64,000 nt of DNA from Trichomonas vaginalis G3 (GCF_026262505.1 NC_067206.1:38453660-38517659); one strand, 5' to 3'. Numbered from the stretch's first letter, positions 1-9,610 are shown. Notes: a model not told the origin generated them from the sequence alone. Program-made: numbers and translations.

Positions 1-117
1 AATGTTATCGTTTATGTTTTCATTAATGATTTTAGGTTATTCAATAATTAATTATTTTTGAATAACTGGGAAATAAATTTACGTCAAATATGCAATTTAT
101 AAAATCTTATGTCGACA

Positions 118-190
118 GGCTACGTAGCACAGTGGTCTAAGGTAGTGTTATGGAGGGGTCAGGGTCTGTGGTTCGAACCGCGACGGCGCC
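118..190 (+). other. tRNA-like sequence (probable pseudo-tRNA)
   Basis: The stretch carries an A-box-like TAGCACAGTGG and a B-box-like GGTTCGAACCG at about the spacing seen in tRNA genes, followed by a T-rich run. The two ends do not form a convincing acceptor stem and the T-arm pairs poorly with a 7-nt loop. I read it as a degenerate tRNA or tRNA-derived repeat rather than a working tRNA. Confidence 0.3.
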
Positions 191-438
191 GTATTTTCTT
201 ATTTTCTTTGTTTGTCTTGTTTGTCGTGAATAAAAAGTGTCATAAAAGTGCTCTATCTTCCACGGGAATAAATAAAAAATTTACTTTATTTCTTCTTTAT
301 TTCTTTGTTCCCGTGGAAGAAGGGTTTTGCTATTTTTTCTCAGCCGAAATCAATGATTTTTTCATTTTTGGAATCCTTAGCGAATGAGGAATCTTTTCTC
401 TCGTGGAAGCTTTAACCTAAAATATATTTTAGGTGAAG

Positions 439-454
439 AGGTGAGATCTCACCT
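439..454. repeat. Perfect 16-bp palindrome of the shared intergenic family
   Basis: AGGTGAGATCTCACCT reads the same on both strands and is followed by a second TCACCT. A nearly identical arrangement built on AGGTGA lies at about 36256-36304 in element 1, and GGTTAGATATAACC versions occur throughout elements 1 and 2. It ties element 3 to the other elements. Confidence 0.6.
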
Positions 455-504
455 GTTTTTTCACCTGTTTTTATGGTAGCAGTGAAATAAAATTTTGTTA
501 TCAG

Positions 505-687
505 TTATTTTATCATCATTTTATTAAGTTCATCTTTAGTTAATAATTTGAATGGATTCGCTAATGTTCCACCTTGAGTCACAACACTTGCCCCGGCTAA
601 TTGTGAAGAACCTGGGATAAGTACTCCATGAAATGATTTCATTGGTATCATTAATTTAGAAATAGTTGGCTTAATTAATTTGGTCAT
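505..687 (-). CDS. Unrecognised 60-aa protein of element 3
   Basis: A small minus-strand frame starting at ATG 687, preceded by the element-type start context (TTTTTATCATAAATG). It ends in a basic amphipathic stretch (LLTKDELNKMM) resembling the tail of the neighbouring 44-aa protein (LLTRQQLEKLL at 755-889). No known family is recognised. The shared ending and the start motif are the reasons to call it real. Confidence 0.5.
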   Translation of the reverse strand: MTKLIKPTISKLMIPMKSFHGVLIPGSSQLAGASVVTQGGTLANPFKLLTKDELNKMMIK

Positions 688-754
688 TTATGATAAAAAT
701 AAAATTGCATAATTTAAATTTTTTTCTTTCTCATTTTCTCATTTTCTCATTTTC

Positions 755-889
755 TCATTTTTCATTCTGTTTTGGTTTCAGCAACTTTTCAAGTTGTTGT
801 CTTGTCAGTAACTTTAATTTTAACTTTGGATCAAATATTGGGTTTCCATCTTTATCTCTTCCAATAACACCATATGGTAGAATCTTCAT
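755..889 (-). CDS. Unrecognised 44-aa protein of element 3
   Basis: A short frame beginning MKILPYGVIGRDKDG at 889 and ending ...QQLEKLLKPKQNEK. Its start is preceded by TTTTTATTTTAGTATAAATG, the context seen before nearly all genes of these elements. The C-terminal pattern LLT-x3-L-x-K is shared with the adjacent 60-aa protein, suggesting two related small proteins. Function unknown. Confidence 0.5.
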   Translation of the reverse strand: MKILPYGVIGRDKDGNPIFDPKLKLKLLTRQQLEKLLKPKQNEK

Positions 890-912
890 TTATACTAAAA
901 TAAAAATTTAAA

Positions 913-985
913 TTATGCCGTTTGCTCTTTTGGAGCTCCTAAAGTTTGTTTCACAAACATTGAGCGTTCATTGAACTCTATACCA
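913..985 (-). pseudogene. Remnant of a gene overwritten by the tail-fibre tip
   Basis: Just past the point where nucleotide similarity to the tail-fibre genes of elements 1 and 2 ends, the minus strand reads NERSMFVKQTLGAPKEQTA and then stops. This short protein-like tail is absent from the other elements. It looks like what is left of an element-3 gene whose preceding part was replaced when the tail-fibre tip was acquired by recombination. Confidence 0.35.
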
Positions 986-2486
986 TGCGTAAACTGTCAT
1001 GTAAGGTGGCATGTAGTCTTTACTTTGTCCCGTTGTTTGCGTATATCCTGAAACGCGATGTGTATGGTTTCCTTCTCCCTGAGTGTCACTCCAGTAACAA
1101 TTTATGGCAAACTTAACGTCGTCTTTAACATCATATCCTTTACCTTTTGTCATTCCTGACCAATCCCAATCTATGCTTATGCCAACCCGCTTGAGATGTA
1201 CTTAAATCTATGTAGTGACTGTGTGCAGGTAAATTTTCACCTGTAATCGTTTTACTTCCCCCTGTTCCTTTGAAGAGTTTGCACAATACAAAAACCTGTC
1301 GACTATTTGAGTCCAAGTTCCAAAACCAAGTACTACTTCTGGATTTGTTGAGTTCATTGACGTATAAATAGAGCCTATAGGAATATAATGTTTGAAGCAT
1401 TTCTGTCTTTAATGTTTGAAGCTCTGTTTTATCTGCTTTCTTGTCATATAAATCTTGAGCAGTGAATTTAATATTATGTTCATCCTTCATGACATAAACA
1501 TCTTTACATCTAATGTTTCTCATCGTCGTTATGTCGTCATCCGATGTTAAACCTTGTGGAAAGTTAGGAGGTTTACAATATAATACATCCCCACCAGTTT
1601 CTTCAACCGTTCCTTCAATACTTTCTATAGCAACAGTTGTAAAACTTGTATGTGTATGAGTCTTATCTGCCTTCTTCTCTAACTCATCGTTAACATAAGT
1701 TTTATCCGCTTTAAGGTCTAAACATCCTGAAACCCATCCTGTATCAGCTTTAGTTTTTAAAATCTTCAATGTCCGTTCATGGTACCATTCAACCCTTTCT
1801 ATAATTTCATTATCTTTTTCATTAACATATTCCTTATCTGCTTTCTTCATTAATGCACTAGCCACAAGTCCCTTATCTGCCTTCTTCTCTAACTCATCGT
1901 TAACATAAGTTTTATCCGCTTTAAGGTCTAAACATCCTGAAACCCATCCTGTATCAGCTTTAGTTTTTAAAATCTTCAATGTCCGTTCATGGTACCATTC
2001 AACCCTTTCTATAATTTCATTATCTTTTTCATTAACATATTCCTTATCTGCTTTCTTCATTAATGCACTAGCCACAAGTCCCTTATCTGCCTTCTTCTCT
2101 AACTCACTAACCACATATTCCTTATCTGCCTTCTTCATTATGTCATTTAGGAAACCTTCTATGAATTCCTCATTTAAATTAAATCTTCCAATCTTCAAAA
2201 CTTTAGGAAATGCATTTAATGCGTAATATCTTTGTTCTTCTGGTGGAATTGATGTTATATCATCCGTTATTCCTTTAATTTTTGAATTCATAAATAAAAT
2301 TTCTTTTATATTTGATATCACTGCACCACCTTTGCAAACGAATTCAAAATGGTCATTTTTCAATACTATCTCCAAATCTCCATATTTCAACCTTTGTGTT
2401 TGTTCTGCCGTCTTTGAATTATATGCATATGTGGCGTAAGTAATGGTCTGTGCCTTAAGTTGCTGTGGTTGTTGTTGTTTAATCAT
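968..2486 (-). pseudogene. Phage-like tail-fibre/collar protein (element 3)
   Basis: A fibre protein: an element-specific N-terminus (about 130 residues), a shaft of repeated ADKEYV/ADKTYV-type units, and a C-terminal phage collar-like region with an AHSHY motif, like T4 short-tail-fibre/baseplate proteins. Such proteins trimerise and bind receptors; here the role would be a capsid-attached adhesion fibre (inference). The C-terminal part is almost identical in DNA to the tips at 39239-40473 and 51816-53321, whereas the N-terminus is not, which fits exchange of a receptor-binding tip between unrelated elements. The gene is broken. Confidence 0.75.
1662..2106 (-). repeat. Exact 210-bp in-frame tandem repeat in the fibre shaft
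   Basis: Positions 1662-1871 and 1872-2081 are identical as far as I can read, and a partial third copy follows to 2106. Each unit is 70 codons and includes two ADK-type shaft repeats, so the duplication lengthens the fibre by one module without changing frame. The identity implies a very recent event. Confidence 0.85.
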
Positions 2487-2510
2487 TTATTATGATTTAA
2501 AAATAAATAT

Positions 2511-3221
2511 TTAATCTGTTATCTCATCAGCTATTTTTTCTATTTGAAATTGCCATAATATTTCATTCATAAATTCTAAATCACAATCAAATAGGTCAGT
2601 TATTCTAAATTTAATATTTGATAAATCTTTTGAATGAAGAATAAATGAATTCCCGGATAATTGAAACGGATATGATAAAGAAAATATGTTTAAGTTGATG
2701 GATAAAATGTTTTGTATTGATGGGTAAGAGTTAGGGTCTAATGTTTGATGTGAAAATCTCATTGGGGTATTAACTTTATCACATTTGATTAAAATGAAAT
2801 TGGAACCAGTGTCAGAATACAAAACATCCCCAACATCTTTTTCAAAATTTAATATCCCCAACAATGAACGAAGATGAGGAGTACAAAATTTAATTTTCAG
2901 CGGGAATTTAATAAGGTTATTTATTTCATCAAGTTCAAAAAGTTTATCAGGTTTTGATTTAAAATTTTCTTCATACCAAACGATAAATGATTCATTTAAA
3001 TAACTTAAAATTGTGTTAATATCCCATTTCGTTATCACATTATTTATATACATATCATACGTTTTTTCAAGGTCATCTTTAATAAATGATATATAATCTG
3101 AAGGGTCTAAAAGAATGGGATTAAATTTACCACTCACAGAAACGAGAGTAACATTATAAATTCCACTAACTGTTAAATTTAATTCACAACTATTATTCGA
3201 AATAATATTGATAATTGACAT
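2511..3221 (-). CDS. Minor capsid (penton-like) protein, element 3
   Basis: A 236-aa open frame with many beta-strand-like segments. Its C-terminal part (FILHSKDLSNIKFRITDLFD) matches the style of Polinton/virophage minor capsid proteins, where strands of the form 'L-x-s-I-x-F-x-L-x-D-x-x-G' close the jelly roll. It is divergently arranged with the gene at 3241, with only 19 bp between the two starts, so both promoters must share that gap. The assignment rests on pattern and context; a fold search would be decisive. Confidence 0.45.
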   Translation of the reverse strand: MSIINIISNNSCELNLTVSGIYNVTLVSVSGKFNPILLDPSDYISFIKDDLEKTYDMYINNVITKWDINTILSYLNESFIVWYEENFKSKPDKLFELDEINNLIKFPLKIKFCTPHLRSLLGILNFEKDVGDVLYSDTGSNFILIKCDKVNTPMRFSHQTLDPNSYPSIQNILSINLNIFSLSYPFQLSGNSFILHSKDLSNIKFRITDLFDCDLEFMNEILWQFQIEKIADEITD

Positions 3222-3240
3222 TTTTATTACGATTAAAAAT

Positions 3241-3720
3241 ATGGTAAAGCGTTATTTTCCAGTGATAAATAAAACTAGAATAAGATTACCTCAAGAATTC
3301 ATAAATTCAACGAATAAGAAATTCATTCATGTTATAAATTTTAGTGTTTTCAGAAAATATGAGTCGATGTCATATTCATCATCGGGTTATATTTCACTTC
3401 ATTCAAATTTAGTTCAATCAAATCCATATAATGACCATTTCATAAGATTTTCAGATGGTATTAAAAATGTAATTGATAGATTAAAATATGAACAGATTGA
3501 CAATATCGAATTTTTGGAATTTTGGTTTAAATATCCTGATGGAAAAAAGATTGAAGTTAAAGATAAAGCTGATACTATAACAAAAACAATTACAATGACC
3601 GATCCAGATAGTGGGGAACAAAAAGAAATAAAACAAACGATAGAAACTGGTGAAAGGTCAATTATTATTGATTATGATTCAAAGGATTATTATTCAATAA
3701 TGTTAATGCTTGAATATTAA
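3241..3720 (+). CDS. Unrecognised structural-type protein, element 3
   Basis: I chose ATG 3241 (MVKRYFPVINKTR), which follows the element start context, rather than an upstream non-ATG codon. The 159-aa product is rich in predicted beta strands and contains EFWFKYPDGKKIEV and ends DYYSIMLMLEY, an ending style also seen in small jelly-roll virion proteins. The stop overlaps the stop of the convergent gene at 3717 by four bases. A minor virion component is likely, but this is inference from neighbours. Confidence 0.45.
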   Translation: MVKRYFPVINKTRIRLPQEFINSTNKKFIHVINFSVFRKYESMSYSSSGYISLHSNLVQSNPYNDHFIRFSDGIKNVIDRLKYEQIDNIEFLEFWFKYPDGKKIEVKDKADTITKTITMTDPDSGEQKEIKQTIETGERSIIIDYDSKDYYSIMLMLEY

Positions 3721-4418
3721 ATGGCCTTAACAAAGAATTTTTCAAGAGATATTTTATATTCATCAACTATTTTATTATAAATATCATTATATGTTAAATG
3801 AAGTTCAGTTGTTGTTCCGTTCTTTGATATCTTAATTGTGCTAATATCCTTTATAGGATTTATTTTTGCAACTGTTCCGCAGCATGAAACCTCATCATCT
3901 ATGAAAAATTGAATCTTAACGTCTGAATCTTGAACATCACAAAGAATGGCGATAATGTGAATTAATGATTCATAAGGTAAAATAATTAAACCGGATTGAT
4001 CAATTAAATTTATTATTGAATCATAATTATCAGTTATTATATCACGGTAAATTTTCATTAATTCAGAATTAATGTCTATTTTATATGGCGCATTGCGACT
4101 GGAATCGTATATTCCTGGGTTCTCGATGTTTGATGAAAGAGGTGGGGGGTATGTTGGATATGTGGGGATTTCAACAGGTTCTTTACCGGGTTCAGATAAA
4201 ATGATTGGGTCTCCATTCTCATGGTTTTCTTCATTCTCCTCATTCTTCGGTAAGTCACGAGTTAATAAATTTGGTTGAGTTGCTGACCTTGTTAATTCAG
4301 GGCTAACATTAACTTTAACATTTTGAATAATTCGTGATTTATCATCATTTACGTTATAACCAACCGTAATCTCTGCTTTTGCGTTAGTGTTCTTTTGACT
4401 TGTGAAACGTCTTCTCAT
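3717..4418 (-). CDS. Unrecognised 233-aa protein with proline-rich middle
   Basis: The N-terminal ~110 residues are polar and low-complexity with a PTYPTYPPP stretch; the C-terminal half is globular (IINLIDQSGLIILPYESLIH and following). Element 1 has a protein of similar plan at 25901-26386: polar N-terminus, a P-rich point, then an Ile/Leu-rich helical segment. The two may be counterparts. Start context ATTCAATTATAAATG matches the shared motif. Confidence 0.45.
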   Translation of the reverse strand: MRRRFTSQKNTNAKAEITVGYNVNDDKSRIIQNVKVNVSPELTRSATQPNLLTRDLPKNEENEENHENGDPIILSEPGKEPVEIPTYPTYPPPLSSNIENPGIYDSSRNAPYKIDINSELMKIYRDIITDNYDSIINLIDQSGLIILPYESLIHIIAILCDVQDSDVKIQFFIDDEVSCCGTVAKINPIKDISTIKISKNGTTTELHLTYNDIYNKIVDEYKISLEKFFVKAI

Positions 4419-4500
4419 TTATAATTGAATAAAAAAGAAAAATATATTTAAAGTTTTATTTAGTTGTTACGGTAATATCCCAAGGTTCATCATTGTTTGC

Positions 4501-5402
4501 TTATACTTTCTTTGTAACTGCACCAATTATGTTATTGATATTGCTTTGAGTTTCTTCCAGTCTTATTTTATCATTTACAATATCTTTAATCATTTCATTA
4601 CATGCATTCTTAAAACCATCTGATTTTTCTAATTTACGTCTATCACTTTCTTTAATTAAATCAAAGTTATAACCTTGTTGAGAATAAAGTGGTTTCTTTA
4701 TCAATTCCTTGAACGCTTCTGCAAGTGAAGATGAAGAAATTCTTGCCACTTGAATTGGTTTAAATTCTGCTTTCATTGCTTCTTTCTGTTCATTGAACAC
4801 TGGATCGAATAAAGCAACTTTAAAGAATTTCTTAGCTGGAATTTCAGGTCTCAAATTTGCATATTGACCATCAAACTGATTAACATATTGTGGTAATCCA
4901 TCCGGTCCTTCTTCAATAGCGTTTAATTCTTCATTGAAATATGAATATGGATTATGACGGTATGAATTAATTGGACCATGTTCACCTTCTCCAATGTATT
5001 GTTTAACAGCTTTTCCATTTTCATCAAATTGCATAGGATAACATTCATTATATGCTTTACGTTTAGGATAATCAGATACAGTTAATTTGTAACCATTTAT
5101 GACTTTAATATTACCTCGACCATCAGTAACGAAAACTTCATTTATACCATCAGGTTTTCCATTTGGACCTGTAATGTCTGCTTCATGTGCTTCCCAATTT
5201 GGACCTGACGTTTGGCATATGCTTGAGCTTCTGGTAATGTTAAAACGTTTCTCATTTGTTTAACATCTTTTTGAAGACCAGCAACAATATGAACTAATTC
5301 TTTCATTCCGTCTGGAACTTTCATAGTTCTATTATACACACCCCCTTTTTGTTTGTCCCTTGTTTTAATGGAACCTGTAAAAGATTTGCTATTTCTGTCA
5401 TG
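4501..5402 (-). pseudogene. Unrecognised element-3 gene, broken
   Basis: A protein-coding-looking stretch on the minus strand between the packaging ATPase and the 233-aa gene. Readable parts are rich in charged helical segments (for example AKKFFKVALFDPVFNEQKEA). Its position beside ATPase and capsid genes suggests a virion or assembly protein. I recognise no family. Broken. Confidence 0.4.
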
Positions 5403-5441
5403 TTTAATTATAAATAAAAAATAAAAATTAATTATAAAAAG

Positions 5442-6257
5442 TTAATCAAATTTAACACATCCTTTATTTAAATCAACTATTATTTTTCCATGTTCACCTA
5501 ATTGTTGATATTGTGTGTAAAGTTCATTAATGCTCATTGGTAAATTCACTTGATAAAGCATAACGTTCAACTGTTGACGACTAAAACCACTGAAAATGAA
5601 AAGTGTTGATAGATTTGATTTAATGTTTGTGCTTAATGCTTTGAAGTATTGAACAGCCATGAAGAATGAACACTGAATGTGTCGACATTGAGTTAATAAC
5701 TGATTAAAATATGATTTCTCATTTGTTATTAGTTTTGATTTCACCGCATCATCTAGAAAAATGAGTGAATGCAAAAATTCTCTATCAAAATTTGAAATAG
5801 AAAGTGTTTCAAATAATTCATCCCGTTGTTTATCAATAATTTTATCCTCTAATCCTTGCTTCTTGATTGTATTATATAATTCTTTATACATTAAAAAGTT
5901 TTTTAAATAATCTTCTGCTTCTTCTTGTGATAAATAAATAATTGGAATTTTGATTAAATGCTTTAAAGATTCAAATGTATCATCTGAAGGTGAACCTGAA
6001 CGGTTGATATAAATTAACACATGTGAATGGGGGGAAGTGTTAGCAATAATGATAATTTGTTTTAATATCGTTAATGTTTTACCTTTATTTTGTTTACCAA
6101 TTGCTGCAGTGATTGAATTTAAGTAACATTCAGAATATGGAATTTTCATTAATTTTTCCTTAGATAGAGCATTTCTATTATCACTCAATGCTTCATTAAT
6201 CATATCATCTACGTATGTATTATATACTCCCGCTAATTCTTCAGAATTTAAATCCAT
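5442..6257 (-). CDS. FtsK/HerA-type genome-packaging ATPase (element 3)
   Basis: A 271-aa open frame with a Walker A-like GKQNKGKT at residues 54-61, a Walker B LIFLDD ending at about residue 170, and downstream a sensor-like strand FFMAVQYFKALS. This order is that of A32/FtsK-HerA packaging ATPases of Polintons, virophages and large DNA viruses, which pump DNA into the capsid. It lies directly downstream of the major capsid gene, as is usual. It is only distantly like the ATPase at 29505 and 61740 (there the P-loop is PPGSGKT), supporting a separate lineage. Confidence 0.75.
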   Translation of the reverse strand: MDLNSEELAGVYNTYVDDMINEALSDNRNALSKEKLMKIPYSECYLNSITAAIGKQNKGKTLTILKQIIIIANTSPHSHVLIYINRSGSPSDDTFESLKHLIKIPIIYLSQEEAEDYLKNFLMYKELYNTIKKQGLEDKIIDKQRDELFETLSISNFDREFLHSLIFLDDAVKSKLITNEKSYFNQLLTQCRHIQCSFFMAVQYFKALSTNIKSNLSTLFIFSGFSRQQLNVMLYQVNLPMSINELYTQYQQLGEHGKIIVDLNKGCVKFD

Positions 6258-6281
6258 TTAATCAAAAATAAATTTATAATT

Positions 6282-7920
6282 TTATACATTTCTATTCATC
6301 AATATTTCATCATATGAACTTCTATACTGTGGTGGTGTACCTGTTGGATGATATTTCAAACCTTCATCCGGTGTCCATGTCCAATACGTAGTCCTAGTAA
6401 ACCAAACCTGAGGAGGATTTGTCACCTTTGAACAGTAAGTGTCATTTACACCCTGAATGATTGGATAAGCTTTCACTTGTACTGTAACTTGTGAGTTGAA
6501 AGTTTCTAATCCATCAAAGAATATACCCGCTCCATCACGTTGAACTGGAATAGTGCATAAGAATGAAGTTTGGTCTTTCCATGTTCTAGCTAATGGTGCC
6601 ATCATCATCATTCAGTGGTCTAGTTAATGAGTCCTCGTATTCTTCCGTGCATTCATTCACTCCATCTAAATCAGAAGCTTGAAGCATACGTGTAAAGAAT
6701 ATGTCACCCACTGTGGTCATCGCTTGATCGGGGAAGTTTCTGGAATCTATAGTGACCTGAAGACCTCGAAGCATTGGATTTTCTAAAACTGTTCTTTGCA
6801 TTGCATTCTTCGGAAATGCTAACACAACATCTGTAACATTATGAAGAGCGTATGAGAAATCTGAGCTGATACCTTCAGGAGTGATGCAACCTCCATTTAG
6901 TGAACGAACGTCAATATGTTGAGCTGGAATCATGAATGGATCTTCCTTACTGAATAAACGTGGTATTGCTTTAACTGATTCTTCAATTAAACCGTATCCT
7001 GGTGTAATACATTTATCCTCTAAAACTTCCATCTTTGTGCATGAAATAATAACGTCATCAACTGTTGCGTCAGCAGATGTAGCGGCTAAGCTTGTAATTA
7101 ATTTGGCAGGAAGTCCGATTTGTTGGAATTTGCGATCATATTTATAAACATGATTCATAATCTTTTCATAATTTTCATCAGTTATCTTTTCATAAACGTA
7201 ATTTTGTAAATCAGCAACTCTTAACGGGTCAACCTGACAAAATACTAAAGTATCCCTGAAAACATAATATTTAAGAATGATTTCACCAAATGATTTAGGA
7301 TAATCATCGAACGCCTGAAATGCTAACAAATCATTTACCGGAATAATCATATCAAAAGTGATATCAACTTCTTCATTTGCTTTCTTGAAAACTTCTGAAG
7401 GGTCAATATATTTACCACATACTGAGTTATCATATTTTTGAACATTATTATATAACGAATGAACAAACTTTTTAACTTTCCTTTCTGATTTTGGTTTATA
7501 TGTTGCAAATGCGAAAGATTCACGGGCGCAATCCATCTGAAGATAACCGGCATCACCTCTTTCGGTTTCTACTTCTAATTGTTTAAAGCTTTGATTTGAT
7601 GATTTGTAACCAACGAATAAACGCATACATTTAAAAGCGGCATCACATGTGAAAGCTTTATTTGAAACTAGAGTTGCTTTAACTTTGCGTTTAATATATG
7701 TGTCACCTAATTGGTTCACATCATGAGCCGGATTTGTAATTCTTAAATGAGTTTGTTTATCATCAAAATATGGAGCATCAGAGTCATAGCATGAACTTTC
7801 AAGTTCTCTATAATATCTTCTTCCGTCATTCTTTGCAAATATTTCATTTATCTTTTCGAATGAATGAAACACATTTCCATTAATTGGTTTAGTGTTTGGC
7901 ACCAAATAGTTAGTCGTCAT
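6282..7920 (-). pseudogene. Major capsid protein (element 3)
   Basis: The largest structural gene of this element; length, position upstream of the ATPase and beta-rich composition fit a double-jelly-roll major capsid protein. It starts MTTNYLVPNTKPING at 7920 and the minus strand shows TTTTTTA then 11 nt then ATG. It shows no obvious identity to the capsid gene at 23964-25572. Call rests mainly on size, context and secondary-structure impression. Broken. Confidence 0.55.
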
Positions 7921-7938
7921 TTATTATTAAATAAAAAA
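7918..7938 (-). promoter_or_regulatory. Shared start motif before the element-3 capsid gene
   Basis: On the minus strand a T6A run (7932-7938) lies 11 nt before the ATG (7918-7920) in an AAATG context. The same spacing occurs at many genes of all three elements. Confidence 0.5.
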
Positions 7939-7987
7939 TCAAAATTAAAATGAAAATGAATTTTTAATTTTAATGAAATAATCAACT

Positions 7988-8155
7988 ATGGCTGCAGGAT
8001 TCTTTAAGAAACTGTGGGATAAAGTAAAAAGAGGAGCGCATAAAGTTTGGGAAACAATGAAGAAAGGAGCAAATTGGATATTTAAGAATAAAGAAGCAAT
8101 TAGTGACATTGCTGAATCAATAACACCAAAAGCTGCCCCAATAAGAGAAATTTAA
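7988..8155 (+). CDS. Small cationic amphipathic protein, 55 aa
   Basis: Begins MAAGFFKKLWDKVKRGAHKV and continues as a Lys/Trp-rich amphipathic helix. The first eleven residues equal those of the convergent 78-aa protein at 8227-8463, so they are paralogues facing each other. Small amphipathic proteins of this sort in adenoviruses and Polintons (protein VI-like) disrupt membranes during entry; that function is inferred here. Confidence 0.5.
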   Translation: MAAGFFKKLWDKVKRGAHKVWETMKKGANWIFKNKEAISDIAESITPKAAPIREI

Positions 8156-8226
8156 ATAAAGGAGAAAAAGTTTATCAAAGACTACAACCAATACTAAGAT
8201 AAAAATAATATTTATTTATTTTTCCA

Positions 8227-8463
8227 CTATTTACCCCCTATTTTATTAAGTATTCCTTCAGCAATTCCACCAATTGCGTTACCTGCTTGTGCTCCCATCG
8301 CCGGATTACCTGCTTTAGTACCTAATACTCCACCTATGATAGTTCCTGCCGTTTTCGCTACTGGTGCCAAAAAGTTTGCAACAGGTTTAATAACCTTTTT
8401 ATAAACCCAACCTGCAGCTTTCTTAATTCCATCCCATAATTTTTTAAAGAATCCTGCCGCCAT
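8227..8463 (-). CDS. Small amphipathic/glycine-zipper protein, 78 aa
   Basis: The N-terminus MAAGFFKKLWDGIKKAAGWV is a cationic amphipathic helix and the C-terminus is a glycine-zipper-like membrane segment (GTIIGGVLGTKAG, then GNAIGGIAEGIL). This is the layout of membrane-active minor virion proteins. It converges on its paralogue at 7988-8155. Comparable M-G-x-F proteins occur at 37864, 54293 and 50705 in the other elements. Confidence 0.55.
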   Translation of the reverse strand: MAAGFFKKLWDGIKKAAGWVYKKVIKPVANFLAPVAKTAGTIIGGVLGTKAGNPAMGAQAGNAIGGIAEGILNKIGGK

Positions 8464-8529
8464 TTCTGATTTAATATTAATTAAAAAATATATTTCATCA
8501 CTTATATTCTAATTTTTATTTAATGATAA

Positions 8530-8910
8530 ATGAAACCGATTTTAAAAATAAATGAAACAGAGGAGGAAGAAATAAATGAAAGTGAAAATGTTCAACAAAA
8601 AATAAACGTTGTTAAACCAATTACTGAAATAAAAATTTTTTCATCTGTTGATGAATTTAATGACTATTATGCTAATAATAAAAAATTATTTGAAGAATTG
8701 ACAACATGTAAATTGAATAAAATGTTTAAAGTTGATGGATTCAAAATTTCAAAAATAAAAGGAGTGGTTAGTTTGAAATCTATTCCTCAATCAAGAATCA
8801 CCTCATTAATGAAAATTGATGATTTAACAAAAAGAATAGAAATTATTGAAGAGCGAATAAATCAAATTATTGATTTCATAAATCATGACTCGTTGAGCCC
8901 GGGTCCTTAA
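8530..8910 (+). CDS. Unrecognised 126-aa protein, element 3
   Basis: Starts MKPILKINETEEEE at an ATG in the TTTTTATTTAATGATAAATG context. The N-terminus is acidic and disordered-looking; residues 40-95 look globular (DEFNDYYANNKKLFEEL) and the end is a short coiled-coil (TKRIEIIEERINQII). It overlaps the stop of the convergent gene at 8907 by four bases. No family recognised. A second copy lies in the duplicated segment. Confidence 0.45.
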   Translation: MKPILKINETEEEEINESENVQQKINVVKPITEIKIFSSVDEFNDYYANNKKLFEELTTCKLNKMFKVDGFKISKIKGVVSLKSIPQSRITSLMKIDDLTKRIEIIEERINQIIDFINHDSLSPGP

Positions 8911-9392
8911 AGCCCATCACTGAGTTCAAGGTTATATTCATCAAATATTTCATTATTAAATGCAACTTCTGCTAGTTTATTTATTTTTTCAATACGATCA
9001 TTTGAAAGTCTATCGTTTAATTTTTTCTGAAGTTTTTCATTTTCTAGTTCTGAAACTTTATTTGGATGATATTTAAACCCGTTAAATTCTTTTTCCTCAG
9101 TTTTGATCATTAATTTACAAAGAACTTTTGTGGTTGAAATTCGTTTAAACCATTTATCATTAATATTTGTTATATATTCAATATCTGGAATTAATTCCCA
9201 AATTTTTGCATTTTCAATTAATTTATTATCAAATGCAAAAGCAATAGGTTTAATATTAAACTTACCTTTATAATATAAACTTTCTACATAATCATCGAAA
9301 TAAACATCTACTTGTTTAACATTTTCAAGAATTGGTGAAAGAGCATCCATTAATTGATTGACGGTTACGAATCTTGATCCACTCATTTTCAT
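8907..9392 (-). CDS. Unrecognised 161-aa protein, element 3
   Basis: I place the start at ATG 9392 (MKMSGSRFVTVNQLMDALS); an upstream in-frame codon is not ATG. The product is acidic and mostly alpha/beta with a charged helical C-terminus. No motif is recognised. It overlaps the convergent 126-aa gene at the stop codons. Upstream, an inverted repeat TGTAAGACAT / ATGTCTTACA (9423-9432 and about 9499-9508) frames the promoter region. Confidence 0.4.
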   Translation of the reverse strand: MKMSGSRFVTVNQLMDALSPILENVKQVDVYFDDYVESLYYKGKFNIKPIAFAFDNKLIENAKIWELIPDIEYITNINDKWFKRISTTKVLCKLMIKTEEKEFNGFKYHPNKVSELENEKLQKKLNDRLSNDRIEKINKLAEVAFNNEIFDEYNLELSDGL

Positions 9393-9610
9393 ACAAATTA
9401 AAAAAAATAAATTATTCAAAAATGTAAGACATGAATTTTTAAAGTTTATTTTTTTATTTTTTTTATTTTTTTTATTTCATTATGTATGGGTTTAGTGTAA
9501 ATGTCTTACAATTTTGAAAATTTTTTAAAGAATCCTGCCGCCATTTCTGATTTAATATTAATTAAAAAATATATTTCATCACTTATATTCTAATTTTTAT
9601 TTAATGATAA

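Larger units (their letters stand above)
1..504. other. Gene-free left edge of the window
   Basis: I see no convincing gene here. The stretch holds a tRNA-like sequence (118-190), an inverted repeat with arms CTTCCACGGGAA at about 259-270 and its complement at about 308-320, and a 16-bp palindrome at 439-454. The last belongs to a repeat family found throughout the Polintons further right, so the DNA from about 420 probably already belongs to element 3. Confidence 0.5.

Noticed and set aside
118-190. Functional tRNA gene
   Set aside because: The acceptor ends do not pair and the T-arm is poor despite A- and B-box-like strings.
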